From positions 115,233,431-115,297,430 of the forward strand of contig CM053146.1 of the NCBI GenBank assembly GCA_028571685.1: DNA of 64,000 nt, given 5' to 3'. The position numbers and the translations under genes are program-made. Positions 36,538 through 48,557 of the stretch are shown one piece after another. Each line of letters opens with the position of its first letter. Positions within the stretch are counted from its first letter, which is position 1. This stretch comes from Heterohyrax brucei (taxonomy: Eukaryota > Chordata > Mammalia > Hyracoidea > Procaviidae). The notes below the pieces were generated by a model. The model was not told the origin of the DNA. It was given only the letters and a program-made list of their open reading frames with translations, and made no database searches.

Positions 36538-36745
36538 GTTAGGTGTCATCAAATCAATTTAGACTCATAGGGACCCCATGTGATAGAGCCGAACTGCCCC
36601 AAAGGGTCTTCTTGACAGCAGTCTTTACAGAAGCAGATTGCAAGATCCTTCTCCCACGAAGCAGATTGCAAGATCCTTCTCCCATGAAGCAGATTGCAAG
36701 ATCCTTCTCCCACAGAGCTGCCAGGTGGGTTCAAATGGCAGCCTC
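36538..36745 (-). repeat. AfroSINE, long variant, with internal triplication
   Basis: It begins 'gttaggtgtcatcaaatcaa' and continues 'gtgatagagccgaactgccc', then has a 28-bp module three times in tandem, then 'gccaggtgggttcaaatggc'. The repeated module is the 'gaagcagattgcaagatcct' part of this SINE type. Confidence 0.87.
36630..36713. repeat. Tandem 3 x 28 bp repeat
   Basis: Units at 36630-36657, 36658-36685 and 36686-36713 differ at one position (the last base, C/T/C). They are near identical, which points to recent or homogenised tandem duplication inside the SINE. Confidence 0.95.
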
Positions 36746-37639
36746 GCAGGCCTCCTTCATCCTCATACCATTGCCCACAAAATCAAGGGGGAGTGCTCCC
36801 TTTCCCTTACATTTTTTTCCCTTGGCTGCGGGCCAATTGCCTCTCCTCTCACCCTTCAAAATTGGACTTTGGGAACCTCTTCTGCCTACTCCCCAGGAAG
36901 GAGGTGGTGAGCTGGCACCATGCCCCCCTTGAGTTTGGCGCATGGCACCACTTAGAGCAGGCACTCCTCAATGCCAGCACCGGTGTCACCTATTTTATAT
37001 GCTGCTGGTCATTTCAACAGGAATCTGGGCCATCATCGGTAGTTAACTGTCTGTGTGTCATTGCTATTTAATCCAGACTTTGATACCCAGCACTCACTTA
37101 AACTTCTGAATAAAGAATTTCTTAGTGATGAACTGAGGCAGTATGTAGACTGTTATATTCCATCACAAAGGCTATTTCCCCAGCTGCAGCTTTCTTATTC
37201 AAACACAGTAAAACAATGCACACGTAATGGTATGACTGGAAAATACTGTGTCTTCTTTTTCCTCCCATGCTGTTAACTCCTAATTTTTCTTTAAATGGTC
37301 CTGCAAAGCTGACATATGTTATAAAACTTCCAAATTGGTTTCTTCACCATTCCAAGTAAAGGTCCTCTGAAATGTGGTAGCAAATTGAATTTTCTGGTTA
37401 CATATCAACCTAACTCCAGTGCAGCTGTGCTGAAAAGGCCACAGAAATTCAGAGGGTTGAATTCTTTTTTCTTTTCATTGAAGATGTGACAAATAATTAG
37501 AAGGTAGTGCTGAGTGTTGTGTACATGCAGTTATCTATGAATATATAGAAGTTTCATTTTTTTCTGTCAAGCTGTATTGTTATAATTGTTTAAAATGGAA
37601 AAGAAAGTCCATGCCACAGACAGAGATACTGGTTGCATG

Positions 37640-38075
37640 ATTTTATTGGTTTTTAGACTGGTCTGTAGCATGGATGCTAATCTAATAACAAGACTGCATT
37701 TATGATGCAGTAGAAAATATTGTGAGCGTACAACAGTGTACATGAGACCCAGTAGCATCGAAGGCTTCTCCTCCTGCGCTGAACTAGCATCATCGTCCTT
37801 TTTTGACTATTCCATCTCAGCGAGAATTTTAAGAAAAGCCTGGCTGACTCTGCCTGTAGTCCTTTCACCTGTGCAGATGCGATTACTGGAGCCCGACCTG
37901 TAGGTCCAGCCCAGCTCTGCCTTCTGTGGCCCTCCCAGGGAAGGAGAGGGGGAATCCGAGGAAGCCTGTCTCAAAGGCTCTCTGAAAAGCAAAGCAGCCC
38001 TGCTGTGATTTTTATGGACCTCATCTCTCAGGGTCTGGGGATCCACCTCCTCATAACTATCATAACTGGCCTTTT
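37640..38075 (-). other. Unidentified GC-richer antisense frame followed by a poly(A) signal
   Basis: On the minus strand an open frame enters after a stop near 38070 and ends with TAG near 37807. It includes VDPQTLRDEVHKNHSRAALL and a Ser/Pro-rich stretch. About 160 bp downstream is AATAAA (minus strand, 37647-37642), followed within 30 bp by a GT-rich stretch. GC content over the frame is visibly higher than in the surroundings. I recognise no domain. It may be the last exon of an antisense transcript, a decayed retrocopy or a chance frame. No A-tract follows the signal, which argues against a simple processed pseudogene ending there. Confidence 0.25.
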
Positions 38076-38867
38076 ATTGAGCACCTAAGGTTACAACTCC
38101 AATTGGAAACCCCTTGAACTTGACCCTACTTCTCACTCTCCTGTCAAGGATAGTCTTGAACATAGAATCTGCTTCACGGTTTGGTCCAGTCTCTTCTTTC
38201 CACTCTGACCGATCCTCTTATCTCTGTCCTATGAGGTAACCGTAGTTGCACACAGGTGCATGTTATGGGGTAGTGAAAGGGTGGTTTTGCTCACCATTAT
38301 GTAGCTATAACTGGTCTGGCCCATTCACCTGCTACCCTGATATCTGATGGTAACAGACTCTTGCCGTCAAAGCCAGAAATATTGCTAGATCAAAAGCTGA
38401 TTGCAATACAGATAGTCTCAGATTTACATGTGATTAACAGCATATTCAAGTTACAATGAACTACTCTTATGACTGTCTGTTTCGTACATCTCATCATGTG
38501 TGCAGTGTTGCAGAGTGCAAAAAGACCATACGCACAACTCTCACTAATTTTCCCACTGGAAACAGCAGCCCCATTCCCAGAGACAATCCATATGGTCCAG
38601 GACCTTCTGCAAGTGGAGTTATTACCAAAATTGACAAAATGCCATCATCCATTTCTCATGGATGTATCTTGTTTTATGTATACATGTTTTAAAATATTTC
38701 TATAAACTCATATGTAATAGTTACAACCCACAAAGATAAATTAAGATTGAATTTATAATAAAAGACTGTAATAATGAAAACTTTTTAAAAAAATCAAGGT
38801 ATGTGACTTACATCAGAACAGACTTTGGATGGAATGATCAGAATGGAAACCCATCATAATACAGGGA

Positions 38868-38906
38868 CTACTTTTCAATGCAGGGGCTACCTGTATTGAA
38901 AAGTAG
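38868..38906. repeat. Perfect 12-bp hairpin
   Basis: CTACTTTTCAAT at 38868-38879 and its exact complement ATTGAAAAGTAG at 38895-38906 are separated by a 15-base loop. Confidence 0.9.
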
Positions 38907-39725
38907 AATTTAACAAAACATCGCTGATTATTATGGCCCTGCCTCCTAGAATTTTGGTGTTTACACTCAGAAATATGCCAGGCAGAAAGCCTGAGGCAGC
39001 TCAGGAGCCTCAGTGCCATCAGTGCGGTTCCCCCACTTATATAGCAAGCTCAACACTGATGTCCAACTGCTTATCTTCGGTTTGTGGCACTTAGCGCTCC
39101 ACCATATTTCCATTTTTAGTTAGAGACAAACGTGACAGATGCCATATTCCATAGGACTACTTCTTTTAGTTCTAGTGAGGCAAATAGTATAAGATGCTGA
39201 ATTAATTGACATGGAAAATTTTTAAACTTCTACCCTTACCACTAGCTTAGTGTTTTGCCTTTAATAATTCTTACATTTGTGCATAGCTTAAACCCCTGAG
39301 GCAAGTAACACCCAAAGTTCCACTTTGCTGTCTGTATTTTCTACTGTTTAGAAGTGGCATCTGGTGGTGCTGTAATGATCAGCCATGATCATATTTTTAA
39401 AAGTAATGTTAAAAATCATTCTCATACACATATAATCACATCTCTTACTAGGTAAATTCAGTTTGGGAACACAAAGGGTCGCTGAGCCTCCATGTGGCTC
39501 TCAGGATGGTGAAGAAGTCAAATGAGAGGCTTGCCTCTCTGGATAAAACAGCACAAATGTGCAACCATCAGCCAGCTCAGCAAGCATGACTGTAATGAAA
39601 GTGACCTTGAACAATCAGTTCTCAGGATCACGTTCATTTCTTATTGATAAATATGCTTACTACAATGAAATACAGCTTCAAGAAAGATAATGGAGCAGAT
39701 AATTAAACAATTTATTTGGAAGCAT

Positions 39726-39726
<1 letters not shown>

Positions 39727-39757
<31 letters not shown>
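39727..39757. repeat. (CA)n microsatellite
   Basis: About 15 CA units. Confidence 0.95.
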
Positions 39758-39760
<3 letters not shown>

Positions 39761-40554
39761 GGAAACAAGTATTGGTTAGGCAAAAATCCTGTCTGTTCAA
39801 CCCAACATCCTTCTGTAGAAGAGGGTCTGGCCTCTGGAAAGGATAAATAAATAAATAGAAGAGTCATTTTTGACTGCCGTAAGGCTTTCAGTTCTGTGGT
39901 ACGTGCCCAACATCAGTTTAAGAGAAAAAAGCTTAGCTCTCGCTTTTTTATGTTGGTGGACAATGGCTTGAGGACGGTGGTAAAACAAATCGTTAATGCT
40001 TCAGTTGACTACAGCATACCAAGTAGCCTTCTCTGTGGTGATAAGTGACCAGGGCAGTTGAAGATGGGGCTACTTCAGGCCTCCCTCCGCTGCCACATAA
40101 AAACTTCTGGAAATCAGCCATTAGACGTCCACTGCCTCTGCTTCAGTGTATGAAGGCAGGCAAGGGACATACCCTTCATCACACTCAATTCCAATCTCCA
40201 CCTCAGTCTCCTTTCTACTCGTAACATGCCATAGTGCCATTATTGAAGAAAGTGCCTATGCAACACATGTCATGGAATTGTGCAGCATGGTCTCTGGGTC
40301 TCTCAGGAAAACGTGATCAAGACCCTTCCGTACCTACCTTAGCAGTGATTCAGTCCTGACAGAACTGTCCCCAGATAGCAAGTCTAGTTCCCTCTACTGT
40401 AAGCCTAGGCCTCGTCTCATTACCTTCTTCAAGGAGCTGGTAGCACCTGTGTGATTCACTCAGGGATGTGTTGGTTGCTTTTGATGCACAGATTCTTATT
40501 CAACTATCATAATACATGAGGAAGCCAGAGAATAGGTTATATTGCTTCCCATAC

Positions 40555-40760
40555 CCTCACAGTTAGAATAATCTCCTTCAGGAAGCCTTCTCTAGCTGCT
40601 CCAGCAACATCCCCTCCACAGTGCTTCTCTATTGCTTCATTTTTGCTGCAGAAAGTGACAGTGTATCACATCCTATGTGGTGCCGTTACGCAACTTGAAA
40701 TCCTGTGCACGTTTGAACCTTCTGTTATGCCAGGCCTCCTGCCAAGTGCCTCGCCACACT
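40555..40760 (+). repeat. L2 LINE fragment
   Basis: 'tccttcaggaagccttctct', 'agctgctccagcaac' and 'cagtgcttctctattgcttc' resemble the L2 3' part. The downstream end is unclear. Confidence 0.6.
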
Positions 40761-40847
40761 CCTGGACAAATACTTCCCAAGTTGGATTTTTGATAGCCCA
40801 AGTGAGTAAACTGAGGCAGAATTATTTCGCAGTCCCCGTGCTTGTAA

Positions 40848-41016
40848 ACTCTGGTGGCATAGTGGTTAAGTGCCGCAGCTGCTAACCAAAAAGTTGTCAG
40901 TTGAAATTTAAATCCACCAGGCACTCCTTGGAAACTCTATGGGGCTACTCTGTCCTATAGGGTCACTATGAGTTGGAATCAACTCAACTGCAGTGGATTA
41001 GATTTTTTTTGGTTGG
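40848..41016 (+). repeat. AfroSINE
   Basis: A well-preserved copy: 'ctggtggcatagtggttaag', 'cagctgctaaccaaaaagtt', 'ccaccaggcactccttggaa' and the tail 'ggtcactatgagttggaatc'. Confidence 0.95.
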
Positions 41017-41119
41017 TACTTATAACTTGGCTTGGAAATGGGTTTTGTTTGTTCTGTTAAGAGGCCATATCAGTGTAGGTTATATTTGAGCAAATCACTT
41101 TTGAGATAATAAAAACAGC

Positions 41120-41373
41120 AGATCAGGTGAGAGAAGGAAGCACAGATGGGGGAAGATAGGTGCCATGCCACATGAAGATCATCAAAGAGCCAAGGAATGA
41201 AAGACAGGGACCTTCTCCCAGAGTCAGCTGAGAGAAAAAGACTTTCCCTACAGCTGCCTCCCTCAATTGAAACTCTTGGCTTCTTAAACTTTGAGAAAAT
41301 AAACTGCTATGTTTTAAAGTCATCAACTTGTGGTATTTCTGTTACATCAGTGCTGAATAACTAAGACACAGAC
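41120..41373 (+). mobile_element. LTR fragment, same family as at 27.9 and 56.1 kb
   Basis: The 3' half of the LTR is visible: 'ctgagagaaaaagactttcc', 'actcttggcttcttaaactt', 'gagaaaataaactgctatgt' and the end 'gtggtatttctgttacatca...taactaagaca'. It is 5' truncated or too diverged to follow. Confidence 0.65.
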
Positions 41374-43236
41374 CTACTAACATTCTCATCTGCACCCTCT
41401 TCTCTCCTTATCAGAGACGACACAAGTTTGAATACTCCACAGTTAGCAAAATCAGAACTAACAAATGCTACGTGGTGGGTCACTGTTAACATCGTCCTTG
41501 GCAATGTAACTAATTCTGTTCGTGTCTTTGTCAACTTGCCAAGTAGCTACCTGTCATGGTAGCAATTATATCTATAGGGTGAACACCTCAGTTAAGTGTT
41601 TTTATACATTAAGGCAATGTATGTTCATAGCTTTTCAAATAATAGATATGCTATATGGTGGCATGACACCACTTGAGTATTAAAAAAATTAAGTTCCGGC
41701 ATATCTTAATGCAGATATTATCTTTGTAAGTCAATGACCTGAAAAGAAACCCAAGATAAACCATAACCTGTTTATCATAACTTGCTGGAGAAAGCAGGGC
41801 CTGGATTGGGGATCAGCTTTGATGTGTGCTGAGAATAGTAGCTGACAGCACTATGTGAGCAAATGGTTAGAAAATTTCACTTTATTTATAGTTAATTTGG
41901 AAAATAAACTTTCCTAATGAAGAGATGCAATGTACACTTGAAAAAACTGGATGATCTGTCAGGATACTTTTTAAAATGTTAACCTGTTGGATATGACAAG
42001 CCAATGATCAGCTAAAGAAAAACAAAATGAGAAATGAGTTCTTGCAACAGATTTTTCCCACTTTTTTCTTCTTTTCTTTTCCTTGCCTTCTTCTGTGTTT
42101 TTCTCTGTGAATTACTGCCTTTCAAAGCTCTTAGATTTCTTGTTTATTCCCCCCATCCTTTTTTTCTTCTTCTTTTTTCTTTTTTTTTACTTCAGAAAAT
42201 GTTACGTAAAAACCGCCCTTCTGGCGTGAGCCTGTGTTAGGAGGATATGGCCGAGAAAGAACGTTTTGATTACGCTTCACTTTTCTACTGACGTGGCTGT
42301 TTGAGTTGGTGGCTTTTGGGAGGTGCCATTAGCTAGAAATGAGTTTGACATCCACAAACCACTCTGTAGTTATTTTTTCCCTTTTCTTACAGTTGTAACA
42401 TCTAGTTAAAGAAAAGATTGTCTGCAAGAATTTTCTTTCTTCTTTTCTCTCTTTTTAAGGGTCGTTAGACTAGGGAGCAGATGCCTATGGTTGTGAGGAG
42501 TATTTCTTTGAAGCACCATTTCAGAGGCAGCTAACTGACAGGTCTGTGCCCGTGGGCTCTGCTATGGACTTCGACAGAGCAGAGGCACTGGCTGCGATCA
42601 CCCATCTGGTATCCGTCTGCTGGCACAAATGAAAGATAAAACCAGATCACAGAGATGCTATACCAACTGCCAGCTTGGTATAAGCAAGCAGAGAAAGGTG
42701 CCACCCCACAGCACTGTGAGGAATCGGAAACATGGTCGGTAGGGTATGCACATTACCGCAAGATGCACGGGAATGGCAGGCCGGAGCATGTGGGAAGGCG
42801 ACGAGCGCAAAGCTAACCTCACAGCTGCAACTTGTTAAACACTGAACCCGGTTCTGTGCTGCATTTAAGTTGCTAATGGAGTTTGGAGAAAATGTAATAG
42901 TCTCATGTGCTGGGGAGCTGTCATTTACCAGCCACATCCCCGTACAACGTGGTTAGGAAAGTTTGAGGAGCTTTGGATGAAGAATGAGTACCAACGCTGT
43001 AAGGCTGTTTGATTTGACCTTCACAGCATTTCACTTTACTGCAGTCAGTTCCGTGATAGCAGAAATAATGATCATGAGGTTGCTGTAAAATAATTTGAAC
43101 ATTTACCAATTCACTTCCTTCACTTTGTTTTTAATTTCCCTTTCCATGTTCTGTCTGCTTCCTTTAAGAAGGCAGGTGTTCCCATTAGTACAGTGGCGGA
43201 GTGTTCAGAATTTAGTAATATTTTTAAAAAATTTAA

Positions 43237-43413
43237 AAGTTGCCTTTGCATCAATGCCAACCCATGGTAACCCAGTATGTTGCAGAATAGAACTGCACTC
43301 CACAGGGACTTCAGTGGCTGTGATCTTCTACAAGTAGATCACCAGGCCTTTCTTCCAAGGTACCTGTGGGTGAGTAGCTGAGCACTTAACTGTTTGCACC
43401 ACCCAGAGACTCC
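43237..43413 (-). repeat. AfroSINE, long variant
   Basis: 'tttgcatcaatgccaaccca', 'gttgcagaatagaactgcac', 'caagtagatcaccaggcctt' and 'gagcacttaactgtttgcac' occur in order. Confidence 0.87.
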
Positions 43414-43739
43414 TTAGTAATAGTAGCACTGGAAATTTTCTGTCTTCAGATGGTGTCCCTCCTTCCAGAGGAGGGCCAGTAGAAACAATGGCTAGAGATG
43501 TTGGCACATGCTTGCCTGTGTCGGTGTATTTCCTCTGCTGCCTGCAGTATTAGTCACTTGTTTTTTCTCTGTATCAATTCCAGATATGACCAATAAGGTG
43601 ACACATTATCGGGAGAATCTAGCAACCTTAGGATCACCTAAGCAATAACAGCAGAAATAACAACTCACATGTGAGCTTTCCTAAATAGTAAAAGAATTAT
43701 CATCACAATTATGCCTAATTTTTAGAGTATCATATATTT

Positions 43740-43905
43740 TGAAAGACTTGATCACACATTACCTCTAAGCAATTCAGTGAAAGCAGAAGCCTATTTTTAT
43801 AGAAAACTGAGGCTCAGAAAGGTTACATGATGGCTGAAGGCCACATCATTACTCTTGAATCCAGTCTTCTGACCCAGAGTATGGAATTCTTCCACCATAG
43901 TTAGG
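43740..43905 (+). repeat. MIR SINE
   Basis: 'tttttatagaaaactgaggc', 'tcagaaaggttacatgatgg' and 'cttgaatccagtcttctgac' match the MIR core and 3' half. Confidence 0.8.
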
Positions 43906-44112
43906 TGAATGTATTTTATTTTTCTGATTTTTCCTTTCCTCCTTCTGAAGAAACATTGTGATTTGACAAAGAATGAGAGTTAGAGTAAGCGAGGATAAAT
44001 GTGGCACAAAATGTACCTGCCCTGCTATGTGGTTAGAGGGATGAAAGCTAAGTGGAATTCCTTTTTTTTCCTAATTGTCTACAAGGTATTCCACATGCTT
44101 CCAGTCAGAGAT

Positions 44113-44260
44113 GTTGTTGTTAGGAGCCACTGAATGGACTCTGACTCATTGCAACCCCAGATCGCCAGGTCTTTCTCCTGTGGAGCTATTGGGTGGGTTC
44201 AAACCACCAACCTTTTGATGCATAGCCCAGCACTTATCCGTTTGTACCACCAGGGCTCTT
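44113..44260 (-). repeat. AfroSINE, long variant, internally deleted
   Basis: 'gttgttgttaggagccactg', 'aatggactctgactcattgc' join to 'gatcgccaggtctttctcct', then 'gggtgggttcaaaccaccaa' and 'gtttgtaccaccagggct'. The middle is missing. Confidence 0.86.
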
Positions 44261-44299
44261 TCCACTCAGAACTACCATAATAAAAACACCTTCCTACAT

Positions 44300-47245
44300 C
44301 AGGCCACCCAGAAACATGTGCTCAGTAATTCAAGAAGTGGGAGGGAAAGAAAAGTCACAACTTAGAGGCGTGAATACCTAGATAAGAATTGTTGTAAAGT
44401 AGTTAAATACTGCAGGGTCATGCAAGAATGCAGGTGAGACAGAGGATATCAAAAGGTTGTGGTCAGCAGGACCCAATTTCAGTATCTGTGTACGAACAGA
44501 GATCTGTGCAAAAGTATTTATGGAAAAGACAATGTGAACTTTAAAAGCTTAATACTACCTAGAAGAATTAAAGTGCACAGCTAGTGCTAGGAGATAGAGT
44601 ATTGTCAATTCATTTGCTTTTCTTCTTCCAACTTATGAGACTCAAGTTCTTTAACCATAATTTATACTAATTAGTCTATCCACTTAAATCAAAAGGGAAA
44701 CTGCAGATGTGGCCATTGCTGGTCTGCTCCTCATTAGAGACAATTAAGAGTTAGAAGAACAAAAACACATCATAGGATTAATGATATGAAAAGCCACCCA
44801 GAGAGAGAAACACAAAGTAGGAAGTGAGCGTATAGAGCCGGACAAAGGAACCTGATAGTACTCAAGATGAGACCTCTTGCAGCTAAGGGTCTAAACAGTC
44901 CAAGGTAGAATCATGTGGTCATGCGAGCCTTCTTCCTGCTGTCCTCCTCATCTGTATTTTCCATATCTTCTGTCATATTGCATTTATTAAGAAATGTTCT
45001 CACCCTCTAGATCTAATTCATTAGTTCTCTTTCATGGGTAAGAGGTATGCCATTGCTGATGAGAGAAAAATACGTACTAAGATTATCAGCTTTGGTAAAT
45101 TCCAGTCTCGCACGCTGTTGTCGTTGAAGCTTTATCCCAGCATTCAGACAGGGCACAGATCAGGGCATTGAACTCGATATTGATGTCCCTAACACCACCC
45201 TTGGAACCCTGCTGTGTGTACCATTTTATACTTCCCCAAAGGGAGAGGGAGGAGACTAGGGAACATTTAATTGCCTTAAAAACTGATTAACAAGTTGGCG
45301 ATGTGGTGCATATGGATGGTTTTTTGGTGCAGTGGTCGGAAGCTGCCAGTGGAGATCACCGGGAGCCATGGTTTGCACGCCCTCCGCGGCGTTATTACGG
45401 ACAAGCGGAAGGATGGGTTGATTATTCTCTTTCCTTCTTTTTTTTTCCCCGCCCCCTGAATGTTTTCTTCACCTCCAGGGAAATGCATTCTAGCAGCGTG
45501 AGTGCCACTATTAATCAACACTTGTAGCGATAATCAGTGAGTGAAAAATGATGACCAGAATCTGAGAATGCAGTGGCATAACTGTCTTCTGAGTTTTCCT
45601 TTGTGGTCATGCCTTGGCATTCTAACGTGGATAATTTATACAAAATGAATGTTGGCACCTTCGGAGGTGCTAAGATTTATAGAAGCGGTGCTTGTTTCTC
45701 TCTCCATTCAAAAGGAAAGAGAAATTGTCTCTGATCGTGATGAGTAATATTTTAGAGTCTTTAAAAATATACTTGCTATCTTCATGTTTCCGTTTTATGT
45801 TTAGCAAGTGTGTCCCTTCACTTTCGAGCATGGGTGTTGTTTGTGAAAGGCAAAACTGTTATAAGTGCTGGCTTCAGATTTCCTGCAGAAGGAGGTATGA
45901 GAAATAATCAAGAATTCAAAACTACCTCCAGGTTCAAGTTCCTTCTGAGAGCCCGCTGGTGCTCCTGGCAATGCAGGGGGAGGAGATAATTGGCTAAGAG
46001 TTACTCAAGGGGCAAAATGCTGTTGCTAGCCACTTTTGCAGAGGGTAGCTGTCTGAACAGCAGGGCTTTGGGCTGGGAATGAAATTATATGCAGTGGAAA
46101 CTATTTTAAAATATAGTCACACCTTTCCATTCACACCATTCTGTGATCAGGAGGGCAAATTCTGAGTTGTCAACACATTGAGAATTTTTGTGAAACTTCC
46201 CTGCACTGAAGTGGGCTTGGCTGAAGCTTCAAGAAGGTCGCTCTGACACAGGACCCCATCATAAGGAGTGACAGACCAGGAATCATAGGAGCCTGTGATA
46301 CCAGCCCCTTCTCTAAGGATTGCTCCTGTCATTAAAATCAATGCAACTTAATTAAAGCAAATTATAGATAGATACATCTATAAATAAGATATTAAAGTGT
46401 GCTGCTGAATATGATAATTGCTGCATATTTAGCAATCAGTGTGTGTGTTCTGCTTTTGCTAGGAGGGATCCCTTTCAGTGGAATCAATGGAGCTTTATTA
46501 AAAACCATCCAAATTAGAGGGAGAAATGATGAGTGTTATAATAACATAAAATCACTGTTTCAACTTTCCTTGCAAAGAAAGGAAAGCAAAATATGTCCAT
46601 CCCTCTTTTTTCACTGAAGGAAAATATTAGACATATTTTCTTTAAGATGTGGATATTCTGAATTTATAAATTTTAATTTTGGGTATTCTATTCCCACAAA
46701 GGAAGATGGATGGAAAATAATGATCATAAATAAAACAATCCAGCAGTGGGACCAAGTATGAGAAACCCCTACCCTGGTGCCCAGATATGCCATGTTTTAT
46801 ACCTTGACAAATAAATGAAGTCCATAATCTAAACAGAATTTAAAGACAGCTTATTTCAGCCACTAGAGGGGTTTTTTGTGTGTGTGAACATTTTCATGAG
46901 GTAATTCACAATTCATCCCTCTCATGCTTCTGTATCTTTCCCCCCTCATCTTTTGTCACAAATAAAAATTAAACATCTTTGGGGGGGTAATCTTAAAACA
47001 CACATTGTTTAAAAAAAAAAAAGTTCATCGCCCAATTTAAAAATCAACAATAGAAAACAGGATTAATTAAATCCTTCCCATATGACCAGAATTGTTCTCA
47101 AATTTAACAAATGCAAAAATTACAGGAAAGACAAAGATTTCAATGTAAAATATTCTAAGACATGGGGGAAAAAATCACTAGGTAACTAGCCCCTTCTACT
47201 AGAGAGTCTAGTAAGGACGTTTCAATAGCCTTCTTGCATTGAGTA
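44300..47245. other. Unique intronic segment with no recognised repeat
   Basis: About 2.9 kb without an identifiable SINE or LINE except short runs (poly-A at about 47012, poly-G at about 46981). A CpG-rich patch at 45295-45420 is listed separately. Confidence 0.45.
45295..45420. other. CpG-rich unique patch with an exon-like + strand frame
   Basis: 'caccgggagccatgg', 'gcacgccctccgcggcgtta' and 'ttacggacaagcgg' give an unusual CpG cluster. A + strand frame preceded by a 'tttttggtgcag' acceptor-like tract reads WSEAASGDHREPWFARPPRR, but no good donor follows. No known domain was recognised. Confidence 0.3.
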
Positions 47246-47249
47246 CTTA

Positions 47250-47884
47250 TTGTTAAGTTCTTAGGTGCTGTGGAGTCGGTTCTGACTCATAGCGACCCCA
47301 TGAACAACAGAATGGAACACTGCCCAGTCCTGTGTCATGTCCACAATCATTTTTATGCTTAAGCCCATTGTTGCAGCCACTGTGTCAATCAATCCTGCTC
47401 ATCGAGAGTCTTCTTCTTTTTTGCTAACCCTCCTGTCTACCAAGCATGATGTCTTTCTCCAGGGACGGATCCTTCCCAACAGCATGCCCAAAGTATGTAA
47501 GTAAGGTACAGTCTTGCCATCTTTGCTTCCAAGGAGCACTCTGGTTGTACTTCTTCCAGAACAGATCTATTTGTTCATCAGGTGGTCCATGGTACATTCA
47601 ACATTCCTTTCCAACACCACAATTCAAAGGCATCAGTTTTTCTTCTGTCTTCTTTGTTGTCCAGCTTTTACACACATACGATCTGGTTGAAAATACCATG
47701 GCTTGGGTCAGGTGCATTTTAGTCTTCAAGGTGATATCCTTACTTTGGAATGCTTTGAAGAGGTCCTTTGCAACAGATTTTCCCAATGCAATGTGTCTTT
47801 TGATTTCTTTGACTGCTGCTTCCATGGGCATTGATTGCAGACCCAAGTAAAATGAAATCCTTGACAAATTGAGTAGTTGGTGTA
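47250..47884 (-). mobile_element. RTE (BovB-type) LINE 3' end, 5' truncated
   Basis: It runs from 'aggtgctgtggagtcggttc' through 'gtccatggtacattcaacat' and 'accatggcttgggtcaggtg' to 'gacccaagtaaaatgaaatc'. The minus strand gives a decayed reverse transcriptase C-terminal tail with EIKRHIALGKSVAKDL and DITLKTKMHLTQAMVF followed by SWTTKKTEE, matching the BovB/RTE C-terminal region. It contains no catalytic core. Confidence 0.9.
47598..47870 (-). pseudogene. Relic of RTE reverse transcriptase C-terminus
   Basis: Within the RTE fragment a single minus-strand frame keeps the IKRHIALGK, SKDITLKTK and MVFSTRSYVCKSWTTKK signatures typical of the region after the RT palm in RTE/BovB. The upstream part of the frame comes from flanking sequence. 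It is a dead fragment. Confidence 0.75.
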
Positions 47885-48557
47885 CATTTATTGTTTGACT
47901 TTGGAAAAGAAAGGAGGGAAAGAAAAAAAGCAAAAGAAGAAATGGGTGTTTAGACAAATGATTGGTAACAGTTTCATTTAATGAAACATAGGATTATTGA
48001 ATGTCTTTCAGCAACACTGGCCTAGGAACTGAAGATACAAAGCAAATTCTCTAATGAGAGATAATAAACAAGCAAAGAGTAAATATTGAGCCACAGCATT
48101 TCCAGAAAGATGTGTAAAAACCAAAAAAAACAGAGAAAGGGGCTAGGTAGGTGCTGGGCAAGAGGCACTAGTTTGTATAAGGTGGTCAGGTATGACCTAC
48201 CTGAAAGGGAGATATTTAATCAGGGACATGAGCAAAGTGAGGGGCAAAAAAACATGGTTATCTGGAGAGTGAGTGTTTCAGGGCAGATGAGATGTCTGTG
48301 CAACGTGTTTGGTAGGTCAGAGGAATGGTGAGGAGAACAGTGTGGCCAAAGCAGTGTGAGCAAAGGGGGCAGTGGGGGGAAGGGAACCAGGGAGGTAACA
48401 TTCAAAACCGGGTGGGTCTTTTACCACAAAATTATTGAATCCACTCTATATAATTATTCTTGTTGACTATTGTTATTTCTCATTCACTAAGATGCATATA
48501 CAATACATAATACTCATGCTAAAAAAAATAGTAAAAAGGATTGACTTTGGGAATAGC

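Noticed and set aside
36543-37071. Overlapping 90-129-codon + strand frames with repeated QDPSP-like blocks
   Set aside because: The repeats come from the 28-bp triplication in an AfroSINE, read in several frames.
47598-47957. 119-codon minus-strand frame as a gene
   Set aside because: It is a 3' piece of RTE reverse transcriptase fused in frame to flanking sequence; no start or catalytic core.
48005-48420. Possible ancient repeat resembling a generic 'aggccagtgtggctgg'-type mammalian element
   Set aside because: Similarity was too weak to name a family or fix its ends, so it was left unannotated.
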